64,000 nt of DNA. Origin: Palsa-601 sp963801185. Its GTDB lineage: Bacteria > Actinomycetota > Acidimicrobiia > Acidimicrobiales > Bog-793. Positions within the stretch are counted from its first letter, which is position 1, and every line of letters starts with the position of its first letter. The DNA lies in contig CAWDDW010000003.1 of the NCBI GenBank assembly GCA_963801185.1, positions 620,001 through 684,000 on the forward strand. Reading direction: 5' to 3'. The position numbers and the translations under genes were made by a program. Below the pieces are notes generated by a model. That model worked only from the letters and a program-made list of their open reading frames with translations, was not told the DNA's origin and ran no database searches. Shown here in pieces: positions 50,654 through 60,338 of the stretch.

Positions 50654-52144
50654 GTGAAGGAGGCGTGTGGGGTCTTCGGCGTCTACGCGCCGGGCGCCCC
50701 CGTCGCCCAGATCACCTTCGATGGCCTGTTCGCACTGCAGCACCGTGGGCAGGAGTCCGCCGGGATGGCAGTGAGCGACGGCGACACCATCACGGTCTTC
50801 AAGGACATGGGACTCGTGGCGGCAGTGTTCGATGAGCGATCTCTCCTGACTTTGCAGGGCGATCTCGCCATCGGCCACACCCGGTACTCGACGACCGGAC
50901 CGAGCACATGGCACAGCGCGCAGCCCGTCTATCGGTCGGTCGGCCTTGCGGGGTTCGCACTAGGGCACAACGGGAACCTGACCAACACCGAGGCGCTCGC
51001 CGCAGAGGCAGGCATGCTCGGGGTCCTTACCTCGGACAGCGATCTCGTCGCCGAGCTGCTCGCCCGGCGGTTCGCCCCCGAGCCCGAGCTGGACGACGAA
51101 TCAGGGCTCGTCCCGGGCTACCCGGCCGAGCAGCTGTTGCGTGCCCTCGAAGAGGTGCTGCCGGGCATCGAAGGGGCCTTCTCCTTCGGGTTGATCGATG
51201 CCGAGCACATGATCGCTGTGCGGGACCCGCATGGGTTTCGCCCGTTGTGCCTCGGGCGGCTCGACTACGAGGCGCACGGCGAGCAGCGCACGGGTTGGAT
51301 CATTGCCTCGGAGTCACCCGCGCTCGACGTGTGCGGGGCGGAGTTCGTCCGGGAGATCGAGCCCGGCGAGATGGTGGTCGTCGACGCTGCGGGCCCCCGG
51401 TCGCTGTGGCCATTCGGCGAGGCTAAGGACGCCAGGCTCTGCGTCTTCGAGTTCGTCTACTTCGCCCGGCCCGACAGCCGCCTGCGCAACCGGGAGGTCT
51501 ACTCGGTGCGCCGGCGGATGGGTGAGCTGCTCGCTTCGCAGCGCCCGGTCGAGGCCGACCTCGTGATCGGGGTGCCGGACTCCGGCGTCACCGCTGCGGA
51601 GGGTTACTCCGAGGTGAGCGGGGTGCCGTACGGGCAGGGCCTTGTGAAGAACCGCTACATCGGCCGCACGTTCATCGCTCCGACCCAAGAGGCGCGCGCC
51701 CTCGGTGTCCGGCGCAAGCTCAACCCGCTCCGGGCGACCATCGCGGGCAAGCGCCTCATCGTCGTCGACGACTCGATCGTGCGGGGGACGACCACGCGGC
51801 AACTGGTCAAGATGCTCCGGGACACCGGAGCTGCAGAAGTACACCTGCGGATCTCCTCGCCGCCCTTCCAATGGCCCTGCTACTACGGCATCGACACCCC
51901 CGACCGGGACGAGCTCATCGCCGCCATGCTCTCGGTTGAAGAGGTCAATGCCCACGTCGGCGCCGACTCGCTCGACTACCTGTCGCTCGACAACCTCATG
52001 CTGGCCGTTGGGGCGGACAGCGAGGGTCAGGGCTACTGCAGGGCGTGTTTGACCGGGGACTATCCGACCGAGGTGCCGATCGCTCTCTCGCCGGCAAAAG
52101 ACGAGACCGAGTACGAGCTAGAGCTGGCGATCACTACGAAGTAG
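50654..52144 (+). CDS. purF: Amidophosphoribosyltransferase
   Basis: First enzyme of purine synthesis, moving glutamine amide nitrogen to PRPP. The glutaminase nucleophile is Cys5 in MKEACGVFGVYAPG, so a very short propeptide (MKEA) must be removed. QHRGQESAGMAVSDGD, GHTRYSTTG and GHNGNLTN complete the glutaminase site; the PRPP loop is RLIVVDDSIVRGTTTRQLVK. The late cysteines (CYYGIDTP and GYCRACLTGDYP) match the iron-sulfur-type PurF. Length 496 is normal. GTG 50654 is the only start that puts cysteine near the N-terminus. A long hairpin follows the stop. Confidence 0.96.
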   Translation: MKEACGVFGVYAPGAPVAQITFDGLFALQHRGQESAGMAVSDGDTITVFKDMGLVAAVFDERSLLTLQGDLAIGHTRYSTTGPSTWHSAQPVYRSVGLAGFALGHNGNLTNTEALAAEAGMLGVLTSDSDLVAELLARRFAPEPELDDESGLVPGYPAEQLLRALEEVLPGIEGAFSFGLIDAEHMIAVRDPHGFRPLCLGRLDYEAHGEQRTGWIIASESPALDVCGAEFVREIEPGEMVVVDAAGPRSLWPFGEAKDARLCVFEFVYFARPDSRLRNREVYSVRRRMGELLASQRPVEADLVIGVPDSGVTAAEGYSEVSGVPYGQGLVKNRYIGRTFIAPTQEARALGVRRKLNPLRATIAGKRLIVVDDSIVRGTTTRQLVKMLRDTGAAEVHLRISSPPFQWPCYYGIDTPDRDELIAAMLSVEEVNAHVGADSLDYLSLDNLMLAVGADSEGQGYCRACLTGDYPTEVPIALSPAKDETEYELELAITTK

Positions 52145-52182
52145 CTGGGGATCACCACAACCAGGCGGCGTAAGAGCGCAGT

Positions 52183-52232
52183 GAAGAGCGGGGGTCACCA
52201 CCGCGAGGGACGCACGACGACCCCCGCTCTTC
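52183..52232 (+). terminator. Hairpin after purF
   Basis: GAAGAGCGGGGGTC (52183-52196) pairs perfectly over 14 bp with GACCCCCGCTCTTC (52219-52232); the loop is 22 bases. It begins 38 bp after the purF stop and precedes the convergent hydroxylase gene. Confidence 0.7.
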
Positions 52233-52334
52233 GCGTGCCAGCCCCTTGCGGAGCACCTGACTTTTATCGGCCCGGAGTCGTTGCAGCTGAATAGGAAATC
52301 TGCCCGCGACGGAGCGCCTGGGCCAGCGCCCTGG

Positions 52335-53513
52335 TCAGGCCATCGCCTCGACGGCCGTGGGCTCTTCTATGAGCTTCGCCTTGCGCTGGCCCGCCCAGCC
52401 GGGGCCTCTGAGCACGAACGAGAGCCTGTCCCGCCAGTTCGTAGAGCGGGCGACGTCCTTCAGCATCTCGACGTGCTCGTGAGTCGCGATCGTCACCGGG
52501 TTGAACGTCTTTATGTTCTTCGTGAGGCCGTAGCGAACCTGCTCGTCCTCGCGCTCGAACGTGCCGAACAACCGGTCCCAGACGATGAGGATGCTGCCGT
52601 GGTTCTTGTCGAGGTAGCGGCCGTTGCTCCCGTGGTGGACCCTGTGGTGCGAGGGGGTGTTGAGCGCGCTCTCGGCCGGGCCGAGCGAGTCGACCGTCTC
52701 GGTGTGGATCCAGAACTGGTAGAGGAGGTTGACCCCCCTCGCGGTGTTGATGAGGTCCGGCCTGATGCCGAACAGCGCCAGCAGCGAATACGGGATGAAA
52801 GCGCCGAACGCGTCCGCCACGGGCTGGCGGAGCGCGGTCGAGAGGTTGTACCGCTCGCTCGAGTGATGCACCACGTGGATCGCCCACAATGCCCTGCACT
52901 CGTGCATGAAGCGGTGGTTCCAGTAGTAGATGAAGTCCCAGCCGGCGATTGCGCCTGCGAGCGCGAGGGGGCCCTTGCCGAGGTCCGGAAGGACCCGTGC
53001 CTTCCAGAGTCGCTTCACCGTCGTGCGATCCGCCCACGCAGTCGTGAAAGCGACCCCCCCTGTCACGATCGCCGTCACGCCGCCGACGGACGCCACCTGC
53101 CTGGCGACCGCTCCGATCTTGCGGCGGCGCTCGGCCCGCGAGCGGGCGACTCCTGACTCCGTCGTTGCTGCGTCCTCGTTGTCACCCTCGGGGAGTGACT
53201 CGAGCCTCGCCAGCTGGTCGGCGAGCGTCGTGAGAGCTGCGGCTCCCGCCGCGGTGAGGACGAGCGCCTTGCCGTACTTCCCCCGCCCTGGCGTGACCGG
53301 CCGGAGAAGCCTCGGGACTGCGAGAGGGAGGATGAGGCTCCCCACCCCCATCGTCAGGCTGGCGATCGTGTCCTGCCGCTCGTAGGCACCGCTCGAGATG
53401 TCACGACCGGACCAATGGGCGAGCGCCTCCTCGTCCTTGTTGCGGAGGAAGAGGTACTCGGCGCCCATGCTCCCGAAGTAAAACGGGATGGCGACGACGG
53501 TCAGGTCCTTCAT
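52335..53513 (-). CDS. Sterol desaturase/fatty acid hydroxylase-family membrane protein
   Basis: Integral membrane di-iron enzyme of 392 residues. The histidine clusters are complete: WNHRFMHECR, AIHVVHHSSERYN, TPSHHRVHHGSNGRY and ATHEHVEML. Several membrane helices precede and separate them (IASLTMGVGSLILPLAVPRL, AFGAFIPYSLLALFGI). It should insert hydroxyl groups or double bonds into a lipid using oxygen. The exact lipid is unknown; with hopanoid genes elsewhere in the window a hopanoid or fatty acid is possible. ATG 53513 gives a hydrophobic N-terminus (VVAIPFYFGSMGAEYLF) and avoids a longer arginine-rich extension. Confidence 0.85.
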   Translation of the reverse strand: MKDLTVVAIPFYFGSMGAEYLFLRNKDEEALAHWSGRDISSGAYERQDTIASLTMGVGSLILPLAVPRLLRPVTPGRGKYGKALVLTAAGAAALTTLADQLARLESLPEGDNEDAATTESGVARSRAERRRKIGAVARQVASVGGVTAIVTGGVAFTTAWADRTTVKRLWKARVLPDLGKGPLALAGAIAGWDFIYYWNHRFMHECRALWAIHVVHHSSERYNLSTALRQPVADAFGAFIPYSLLALFGIRPDLINTARGVNLLYQFWIHTETVDSLGPAESALNTPSHHRVHHGSNGRYLDKNHGSILIVWDRLFGTFEREDEQVRYGLTKNIKTFNPVTIATHEHVEMLKDVARSTNWRDRLSFVLRGPGWAGQRKAKLIEEPTAVEAMA

Positions 53514-53571
53514 GGTGATCAGACTAAGGATTGGTGCCGCCTCTTGCCGCGCGGGCCTGTACCTTCCCGAC

Positions 53572-54507
53572 GTGTGCCAGTTCGACGAGTACGTCATGGT
53601 CGACTGGAGCGCGAGCGACCGGCCCCGGCTCGGGCAGGACTCGATCTGGATCTGCCGGGCGGTGCGTGGTCACGGCTCTGCGGCCGCCGAGGTCGGCGAA
53701 TCTGTCAATTCGCCGACCCGGTCCGGGGCGGAAGTCGAGCTGCGCGGCGGACTGACGAGGTCGCTCGCCGCAGGCCGCCGGGTGCTTGTGGGCTTTGACT
53801 TCCCGCTCGCGTTGAGCCTGGGTTACGTCTCGTCCTGCTCGGTGCTCGAGGGGTTGTCCGGGACGCTCCCGCCGTGGCTCGTCTGGTGGGAGTGGCTCAC
53901 CCGGGAGCTGAATGACGACGAGGGTGGCGAGGCCAACCGGAGCAATCGCTTCGCGGTCGCCGACCGGTTGAACCGGGAGTCGGGGACCCGTTACTTCTGG
54001 GGCCGGCCCGGCACCGAGCGGTACGAGAGCCTCGATCACCTCCCCACTCGGGACGTCCCCGTCGCCGGCTTGCGTGCCAATCCGTGCGAGCGGTTGCGCC
54101 TGTGCGAGCGGCTCGCGAGCGGGCACATCAAGTCGGCCTGGCAGCTGTTCGGCGGCGTGACGGTCGGCAGCCAGATGCTGACCGGCATCCCCCGGGTAGC
54201 AGCGCTGCGGGACTCCTTTGACCAGGCCACGGTAGCGATTTGGCCGTTCGAGCCGGACGAGGTCGAGGCGGCCCAAGTCGTCGTGGCAGAGATCTGGCCG
54301 ACGCTGTTCGCCGCAGGTCCGGGCGCACGAAGCGAGCTGGCCCGAGCCGGAGCAGTGAGAGACGAGGTGCAGGTGACCCAGACGGTGAGGGCGTGCGCGG
54401 CCGCAGACGAGCGTGGCGACCTCGGGAGGTGGCTGGCGCCTGCCAGTGAGGCCTGCACCCCCGAGCTGCTCGGAGAAGAGGGCTGGATCCTCGGCGTGCA
54501 GCCCTAG
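53572..54507 (+). CDS. Conserved protein with RNase H-like N-terminal motif
   Basis: Protein of about 311 residues, not firmly recognised. EYVMVDWSASDRPRLGQDSI near the start (acidic residue on a first strand) and RRVLVGFDFPLALSLGYVSS later are the pattern of DUF429-like RNase H-fold proteins. NRSNRFAVADRLNRESGTRY, HIKSAWQLFGGVTVGSQMLT and the late ELLGEEGWILGV are additional well-conserved-looking parts. I recall similar proteins annotated as cobalamin-related without good evidence. GTG 53572 is one of several possible starts. Divergent from the hydroxylase; the end overlaps the GGDEF-EAL gene by four bases. Confidence 0.6.
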   Translation: MCQFDEYVMVDWSASDRPRLGQDSIWICRAVRGHGSAAAEVGESVNSPTRSGAEVELRGGLTRSLAAGRRVLVGFDFPLALSLGYVSSCSVLEGLSGTLPPWLVWWEWLTRELNDDEGGEANRSNRFAVADRLNRESGTRYFWGRPGTERYESLDHLPTRDVPVAGLRANPCERLRLCERLASGHIKSAWQLFGGVTVGSQMLTGIPRVAALRDSFDQATVAIWPFEPDEVEAAQVVVAEIWPTLFAAGPGARSELARAGAVRDEVQVTQTVRACAAADERGDLGRWLAPASEACTPELLGEEGWILGVQP

Positions 54508-56860
54508 GTGACTTCGCCGGCGCCGCGGCGTCCGCCCAACCTCGAGCCGCCGAGCACCTCCTCGGCCTCTGCTGCGACGTCAGGGCGAAGTACCAGGTCG
54601 GCGGCCGGTATCGGTCTCGAGATGAAGTAGCCCTGCGCCAGATCGCAACCGAGCTGGCCAAGCACCTCGAGCGTCGCCAGATCCTCGACGCCTTCGGCGA
54701 CGACCCGGAGCCCGAGTGCATGCCCGAGCTCGATCGTGGAGCGGATGAGGTCGAGGTCCCTTGCCCTTTCCTGCGAGAGCAGGCCGCTCACGAAAGTCCG
54801 GTCCAGCTTCAGCTCGCCGACCGCAAGATCTCGCAGGTAGGCGAGCGAGGTGACTCCCGCGCCGAAGTCGTCGATGGAGACCGTCACTCCGAGATCGCTC
54901 AGTTCCTCGATCACAGCCCTCGATCGCTCATAGTCCGAGATGATGCATGTCTCGGTGATCTCGAGCACGAGCACTTGCGCCTGAAGGCGATGACGGTCAA
55001 GTCCTTGGCGGATCATTCCCGCGAAGCCGGCGTCGAGCAGATTCGACGGCGAGACGTTGATCGCGAGGTCGATCTCGTGGCCGGCGGCACGCCAGTCCGA
55101 GTGCTGGCTGAGCGCGTCGTCGAGCACGAGCGCCGTGAGCGAGGGCATCAGGCCGGCTTCCTCGGCGACCGGGACGAACTTGAGGGGAGGGACCATGCCG
55201 AGGCGGGGGTGGGGCCATCGCAGGAGTGCCTCGACGCCCGAGAACTCGCCGGTCCGCAAGTCGAGCTGCGGTTGGTAGTGGAGGATGAACTGTCTCTCGT
55301 GGACGGCGACGCGCAGCTCTTCGGCGAGGCGCAGCAGGTTGCCGTCGTCGTCGAGCTCGGGGTCGTAGGTCTCGACCGAGCTTTGCTCGAGCTTGGCTCG
55401 GTACATCGCGATGTCGGCGCATCGCAACAGGCCGGCCGAGTCGTGGGCGTGAGCCGGGGCGATGGCGATCCCGATGCTGGCGCCAATGGTGGCGCTCACG
55501 ACGTCGAGCACGAAGGGCTCGGCGAGGCTCGCCCTGAGCCGTCCTGCGACAGACGTGGCGTACTTGGCATCGGCATCTAGGAGCACGACAGCGAATTCGT
55601 CGCCGCCGAGGCGCACGAGCACGTCTGTTCCCCGTAGCGAGGAGGTGAGCCGCGGGCCGAGCTGCCGCAGGAGCTTGTCGCCCGCCGGATGGCCGAAGGA
55701 GTCGTTGATCGCCTTGAAGTGATCGAGGTCGAGGAAGAGGAAGGCCAGCTGCCTCGAGGGCACGAGGGGGTCGGAGAGGTCGGCGAAGAAGGTGGCGAGG
55801 ACATGAAACAGGTATCGGCGATTGCCGAGGCCCGTGAGCTCGTCCGTCATCGACTGGCGGTGTCGCTGTTCTGTGAGGACGCGCAAGCCTCGCGCCGAGA
55901 GCGCCAAGCGGATCCCTACGAGGACGAGCGTTGCGGTGGCGAGGCCGATCGAGACGCGCGAGAGCGGGTGGAGCGTCCCGGTCAACAGGATGGCCAGTCC
56001 GGCGACAGCCGCGATCCCGGGGAGCAGGAACCCTGCCGGCACCTGCCGAGCGAGGGGATCAGCCGGCCGGGGCCTCACCCACACGGCCATGGACATGAGC
56101 AAGAACGCGCCGGGCCACGCCACCGCATTGAGGACGGTGCCGACATGCGACGATCCGATCGACGACTGGAACAGGTTGAAAGTGTCCCCGACCGCGTTCA
56201 GCGAGCACGCGCCCGCAAGAAGGATCCAGGGAGTCTTCCGCCTCCCGGGCAGTACGGCGGTGCCTCCCACGACGAGGGCGAGCAACAGCAGGTCGCCGAT
56301 CGGGTAGGCGAGGTTGACGCCGGCGCCAAGAGGACTGGTGCCGGTCGAGTGGACGATGCTGTGGAACGCGAAAGCAGCGCAAACGGCCGTCGCTCCGAGT
56401 CCCGCTACGGCACCGTCCAGCCAGCTCGGCGCGGTCAGGCGGCGGAGCTCGCCCGCATGAACAGGACGACTGCGACGTACGCCAGCGGATAGAAGCCAAG
56501 GTAGAACACGTCCGCAACAGAGGGTGCCGGCGGTGTCCTGCCGCCCAACGACTCGATCGTCAGTGCCACGTCGCCGCCGCACCACGAGAGAAGCGCACAC
56601 CCGAGCAGGAGCGGCATCCCGGCGTGTGGCCGTGTGACGGCTGCCTTGGCGAGGCACAACGCTGCTACGGCGAACTCGAATGCGTCGACGCCCCACCCGC
56701 TGAGCCAGGACTCGCCGGCAAGTGATCGGTGCAGCGACAGCAGGACGATGTAGGCCGCGAGGACGATCCCGAGCACCCCGTACATGATCCAGAGGCGGCT
56801 CGTCGCCAATCGGGTGGCCGGCCTGAGCGGACCCTGCTGTGGGGCAGCGACCGATACCAC
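54504..56860 (-). CDS. Membrane-bound GGDEF-EAL cyclic-di-GMP protein, with a -1 frame shift
   Basis: About 785 residues. The N-terminal membrane region of 8-9 helices is split: the first frame (GTG 56860) ends at FYLGFYPLAYVAVVLFMRAS; adding one base near 56446-56450 continues as LRRLTAPSWLDGAVAGLGAT. The GGDEF domain starts MTDELTGLGNRRYLFHVLAT and has an intact active site and inhibitory site in RGTDVLVRLGGDEFAVVLLD (R-x-x-D five residues before GGDEF). The EAL domain has GVEALLRWPHPRLG, ETCIISDYERSR, DDFGAGVTSLAYLRDL and AEGVEDLATLEVLGQLGCDL, so both activities look possible. It could control pilus and exopolysaccharide functions encoded nearby. Confidence 0.85.
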
Positions 56861-57081
56861 TCAGCCCGCTCCTACGGTCCGCAGACGTCGCCGGACATCC
56901 GTGATGCAATGCTCGTCCAACACAATGACCACTCGCTCCCGTGGGGGGGGGCAGAACAGACTTTATCGTCTATACAGTTGCCACGTCAGACACCCGGCGT
57001 CGCGACCAGTCGCTGCCTGCAAGCTCGACCGTCACTCATTCGCTCGCTTCCGCCCCACCCGCCTGACGAGGACCTGTCCAG

Positions 57082-57154
57082 TGGTCGGGACCGGCATCGA
57101 TCCGGTGACCTCGCGCTTTTCAGGCGCGCGCTCTACCAACTGAGCTACCCGACC
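57082..57154 (-). tRNA. tRNA-Phe (anticodon GAA)
   Basis: 73-base cloverleaf on the minus strand: acceptor GGTCGGG/CCCGACC, D-stem GCTC/GAGC, anticodon stem CGCGC/GCGCG with loop CTGAAAA (anticodon GAA), T-stem ACCGG/CCGGT with loop ATCGATG, discriminator A. CCA is not encoded. Confidence 0.96.
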
Positions 57155-57266
57155 TTGACAACGAGCGAGAGCGTACCGCGTCGCGCTCGGACGGAGCACC
57201 ACACGGGGCCACGTCTACGACCCCCACACGGTGGCGCCCGTCAGCCTGGGAGCGTGACGGGGATGG

Positions 57267-57341
57267 CGGACCTGACGGGATTTGAACCCGCGACCTCCGG
57301 CTTGACAGGCCGGCGTGCACTCCAGGCTGCACCACAGGTCC
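57267..57341 (-). tRNA. tRNA-Asp (anticodon GTC)
   Basis: 75-base cloverleaf on the minus strand: acceptor GGACCTG/CAGGTCC, D-stem GTGC/GCAC, anticodon stem CCGGC/GCCGG with loop CTGTCAA (anticodon GTC), T-stem GCGGG/CCCGT with loop TTCAAAT, discriminator G. It is 113 bp upstream of tRNA-Phe and probably co-transcribed. Confidence 0.97.
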
Positions 57342-57453
57342 CAGTGCTCGAGCACCTCCGGTGCCCAGCCCGCAGAGCCTACTGGCTGGCGGGCAGGTCG
57401 GCCGACGGGGACGCTTGGACGAGCACCCATCCCGACCACGCGAGAATGGGCTT

Positions 57454-57801
57454 GTGGCTGCCTCGCCCCCTCAGTCCGATCCTGTCCGTCACGGACCTAC
57501 CAGAGCAGGAGCGATCGGAGCGGTCGCTCTCTTGCCGGTGATCCTGGCGGCTCTCTACGTCGAGATCCTCGCAGCAGCGGCAGACTCGCTCGATGACATC
57601 CGCTCCAAGGCGCATCACGCGACCGGGCCGATCTGGCTTGGGATCTTCGCACTCTTAGGGATGGCCGGGCCGGTCACCGCCGTCCTTGCCGCCTGGCACA
57701 CCAAGCAGGAGCACAAGACCACCTGGGAGGCGACATTGAGAGCCGAGATGGCGTTCATGTTGATCGGGATCCCGGCGACTCTGTTCCTCCTGATCGCGTG
57801 A
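57454..57801 (+). CDS. Small three-helix membrane protein
   Basis: Protein of about 115 residues with hydrophobic segments GAIGAVALLPVILAALYVEI, GPIWLGIFALLGMAGPVTAV and AEMAFMLIGIPATLFLLIA. No family recognised. GTG 57454 is chosen because the frame upstream runs into the tRNA-Asp region. The stop overlaps the next start (GTGA), so it is translated with the acetyltransferase. Confidence 0.6.
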   Translation: MAASPPQSDPVRHGPTRAGAIGAVALLPVILAALYVEILAAAADSLDDIRSKAHHATGPIWLGIFALLGMAGPVTAVLAAWHTKQEHKTTWEATLRAEMAFMLIGIPATLFLLIA

Positions 57802-58415
57802 GCGACCAGACCCGGTCGATACGCCTCGCGATCCCCGAAGAGCTCCGGGCGGGTTCCCTCGTCCTCAGGTCGTGGCGAGCCGACGACGTGCCCAGCTTCC
57901 AGCAGGCCGTCTTGGAGAATCTGGACCACCTCCGTCCGTGGATGCCTTGGGTTGCGACAGAGCCCGTCCCGATCGAGGAGCGCGCAGCGCTCGTCGAGCG
58001 GTGGGCACGCGCCGCCGACGAGGGAACCGACTGGATGGTCGGCATATTCCTCGACGGTCTCGTCGCCGGGAGCGCCGGATTGCACCAGCGTCGCGGACCC
58101 GGCGTGCTCGAGATCGGCTACTGGGTTCATCGCTCGTTCACCGGTCGAGGCATCGCCACACTCACCTCGTACCTGCTGACCGAGTTCGCATTCGGGAACG
58201 AGAAGACAGATGCCGTAGAGATCTGGCACGACAGCGCGAACGTGCGCAGTGGCGTCGTGCCACGGCGTCTGGGCTACGAGTTCGTCGACGAGCGACCCGC
58301 CGATCCCGGCGGTGGCTCGCCCGGCGACGCCGGCACCGACTACCGGTGGCGCGCGACGAGGACCACGTGGCCGGAGAGACGGCCGACCTTCGACAGCGTC
58401 ATGCTGCGCCCCTAG
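57798..58415 (+). CDS. GNAT acetyltransferase, RimJ/RimL type
   Basis: Protein of 205 residues. LVLRSWRADDVPSFQQAVLE and DHLRPWMPWVATEPVPIEER form the N-terminal substrate region typical of ribosomal-protein-type acetyltransferases; LEIGYWVHRSFTGRGIATLT carries the acetyl-CoA loop (R-G-I-A), and IWHDSANVRSGVVPRRLGYE the end of the core. It may modify a protein N-terminus or a small amine. It overlaps the small membrane protein gene by four bases. Confidence 0.85.
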   Translation: MSDQTRSIRLAIPEELRAGSLVLRSWRADDVPSFQQAVLENLDHLRPWMPWVATEPVPIEERAALVERWARAADEGTDWMVGIFLDGLVAGSAGLHQRRGPGVLEIGYWVHRSFTGRGIATLTSYLLTEFAFGNEKTDAVEIWHDSANVRSGVVPRRLGYEFVDERPADPGGGSPGDAGTDYRWRATRTTWPERRPTFDSVMLRP

Positions 58416-58443
58416 GCAGAGGGCCAGCCGGAGCCGCGCAGCC

Positions 58444-60338
58444 CTAGGCGAGGTGGCTCGCCAAGCACGCCCCGGCGGCCTCGATCCCGGCCTCGGAGAC
58501 CGGCTGCGCGTCGCATCGGTCGGCCACCGCCGCCGGCAGCACGACAGGAGCAGGTGCAGATGCAGCCACCGTCCAAACCGCCGCACCGTGCTGGAAGGCG
58601 GGCAGCCGACCGGTCGCTTCTGAGAAGAAGACGACAGCCCAGGCAGGCGCTCGTCCTCTGTCGACGACGACGACGAGGTCGACGTGCCAGTTGCGCAGGG
58701 ATGACCGCAGGGCCCGCACCTGCACGCCCGTCGGTGCGGGCGGCACCCCGATCCCTGACGAGTCGCTCGTCAGCAAGCCGTTCGTCCCGCGCAAGGGGTC
58801 GACGTGCTGGGAGTGCTTGCCGTCGGCACCGGGGATGAGCGCCCGCCCGCCAACGAGAGCAAAACCCAGCCCGTCGTGTGCCTGCCAGTACATCGCGTCG
58901 GGCGCCGCCGACGAGGCGTACGGGTACGTCAGCACCGAGGTCTGTGGCGGGAGGGTCTGAGCCGTCGTCTCGAACCACGCCGGCACCGAGCCCGAGTTCA
59001 TCGTGAGCGGCCAGGTGTAGAGCTCGGCGATGGGGAAGCCCACGAGCACGACGAGTGCCACCATGACGACGTTCGAGCCGGCGGCGAGCGAAGGCTTGCC
59101 AAGCCGGAGCCGCCCGCCCGACGTCGAGAGCAGGTCGGCCCAGCTGTCGAGGGCCAGAGCCAGCAACAAGGCGGCGAGCGCGGCCGTGAGGAAGGCGAAA
59201 CGCTGCGGCGAGACCTTGTCGAGCAAGGGCAATACGCGCAAGTACTTCCACGGGAGCCACCAGTGGACCGAGTGGATCGAGAGTGGGATGAGAAACCCAC
59301 CAAGGGAGCACAACCAGCTGAACCCCCCACTCACGACGAGCGGCCATGCCAGCCTTCGCCGCCGGATCGCGAACAGCGGCACCGACACGCCGAGGAACGC
59401 GAGCAACAAGGGTCCGAGGTAGGCGCCGGACGGCCCTACAGGGCCGAAGTAGCCACCGACCTTGGCGAAGACGGATGTCGAGTGCACGCCACTTCCGGTC
59501 AGCACGATGCTCGAAGAGCTGGTTGCCGAGCTCGTTGATCGCCGGCCACGGCGGCCCGACGACGAGACGGGGGCCATGGGTGAGGTACCACAGTGGGTAG
59601 GCCAGCACCACGGCCGCCAGACCGAGGGCCACGGCGAAGCCGATGAGGATCCGCTTCCGCCGGGCGTAGGCGGCCTTCGGTGCGATCACCAGCGCGCATG
59701 CGAGTCCTGCAGCTGCGACGAGGGACGTGATCAAGAGGGGTTCGGTCCCGCTTAAGAACTGCGCTACGACGAGTAGCCCGAGCAACACGCCGATCGTCAC
59801 GGGCTTCAACCGTTTGCCGGCCACCAGCTCGTGAAGCCCCAAGAACGCCAGTGGTGGGAAGAACGCCCAACCGTAATTGAGGTGCCCGAAGATCTCGGCC
59901 CCCACGATCTGCGGCGCGAAACCCCACAGCACCGCGGCAGCGGCTCTCGGCAGCCAGCGGGAACTCGACGCGCCCCGCGGCCAGGTACATCGCCCAGCCG
60001 GAGAGGACCGGCGCAATCGTCTCGGCGGCGTTGAACGACACCGTCGCGCCGAACAACCAGGTGACCGGAGCCAGTAGAAACGATGGCAGGAGATAGGAGG
60101 TGCTCTCGAGCAGGTTCGCTCCCCCTTGACCCGAGAGCATCCGCGTGGTGAACAGCGGGTTGTGACCGTGGGTGATCGCGTAGGGCACCCATGCCATGAA
60201 CCAGACGGCTTGGCCGGGGTCCCCGCACTGGCACAGCACGGTGCTCGTCGGGTTGCCGGTCACCCAGACGCGCGAGAACATCCAAAACGAGAGACCGAGC
60301 AAGATGAACAGGATGCCGAGGTGAGAAGCGAGACGGCC
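58444..60338 (-). CDS. GT-C-like multi-helix membrane protein, broken by two +1 frame shifts
   Basis: About 630 residues if repaired. Frame one (from about 60338, start not resolved) has ASHLGILFILLGLSFWMFSR, VLCQCGDPGQAVWFMAWVPY and LFGATVSFNAAETIAPVLSG. Frame two, from about 59950, continues AAAAVLWGFAPQIVGAEIFG and HLNYGWAFFPPLAFLGLHEL. Frame three, from about 59520, has VFAKVGGYFGPVGPSGAYLG, WKYLRVLPLLDKVSPQRFAF and a soluble end. The CQCGDPGQ-x-VWF loop and the later PQRF segment resemble actinobacterial YfhO/GT-C-type proteins. Each shift is one extra base. The first helix has no ordinary start codon in frame; an ATG at 60461 would overlap the divergent exporter gene, so a third lesion or an unusual start is possible. 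Confidence 0.65.
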
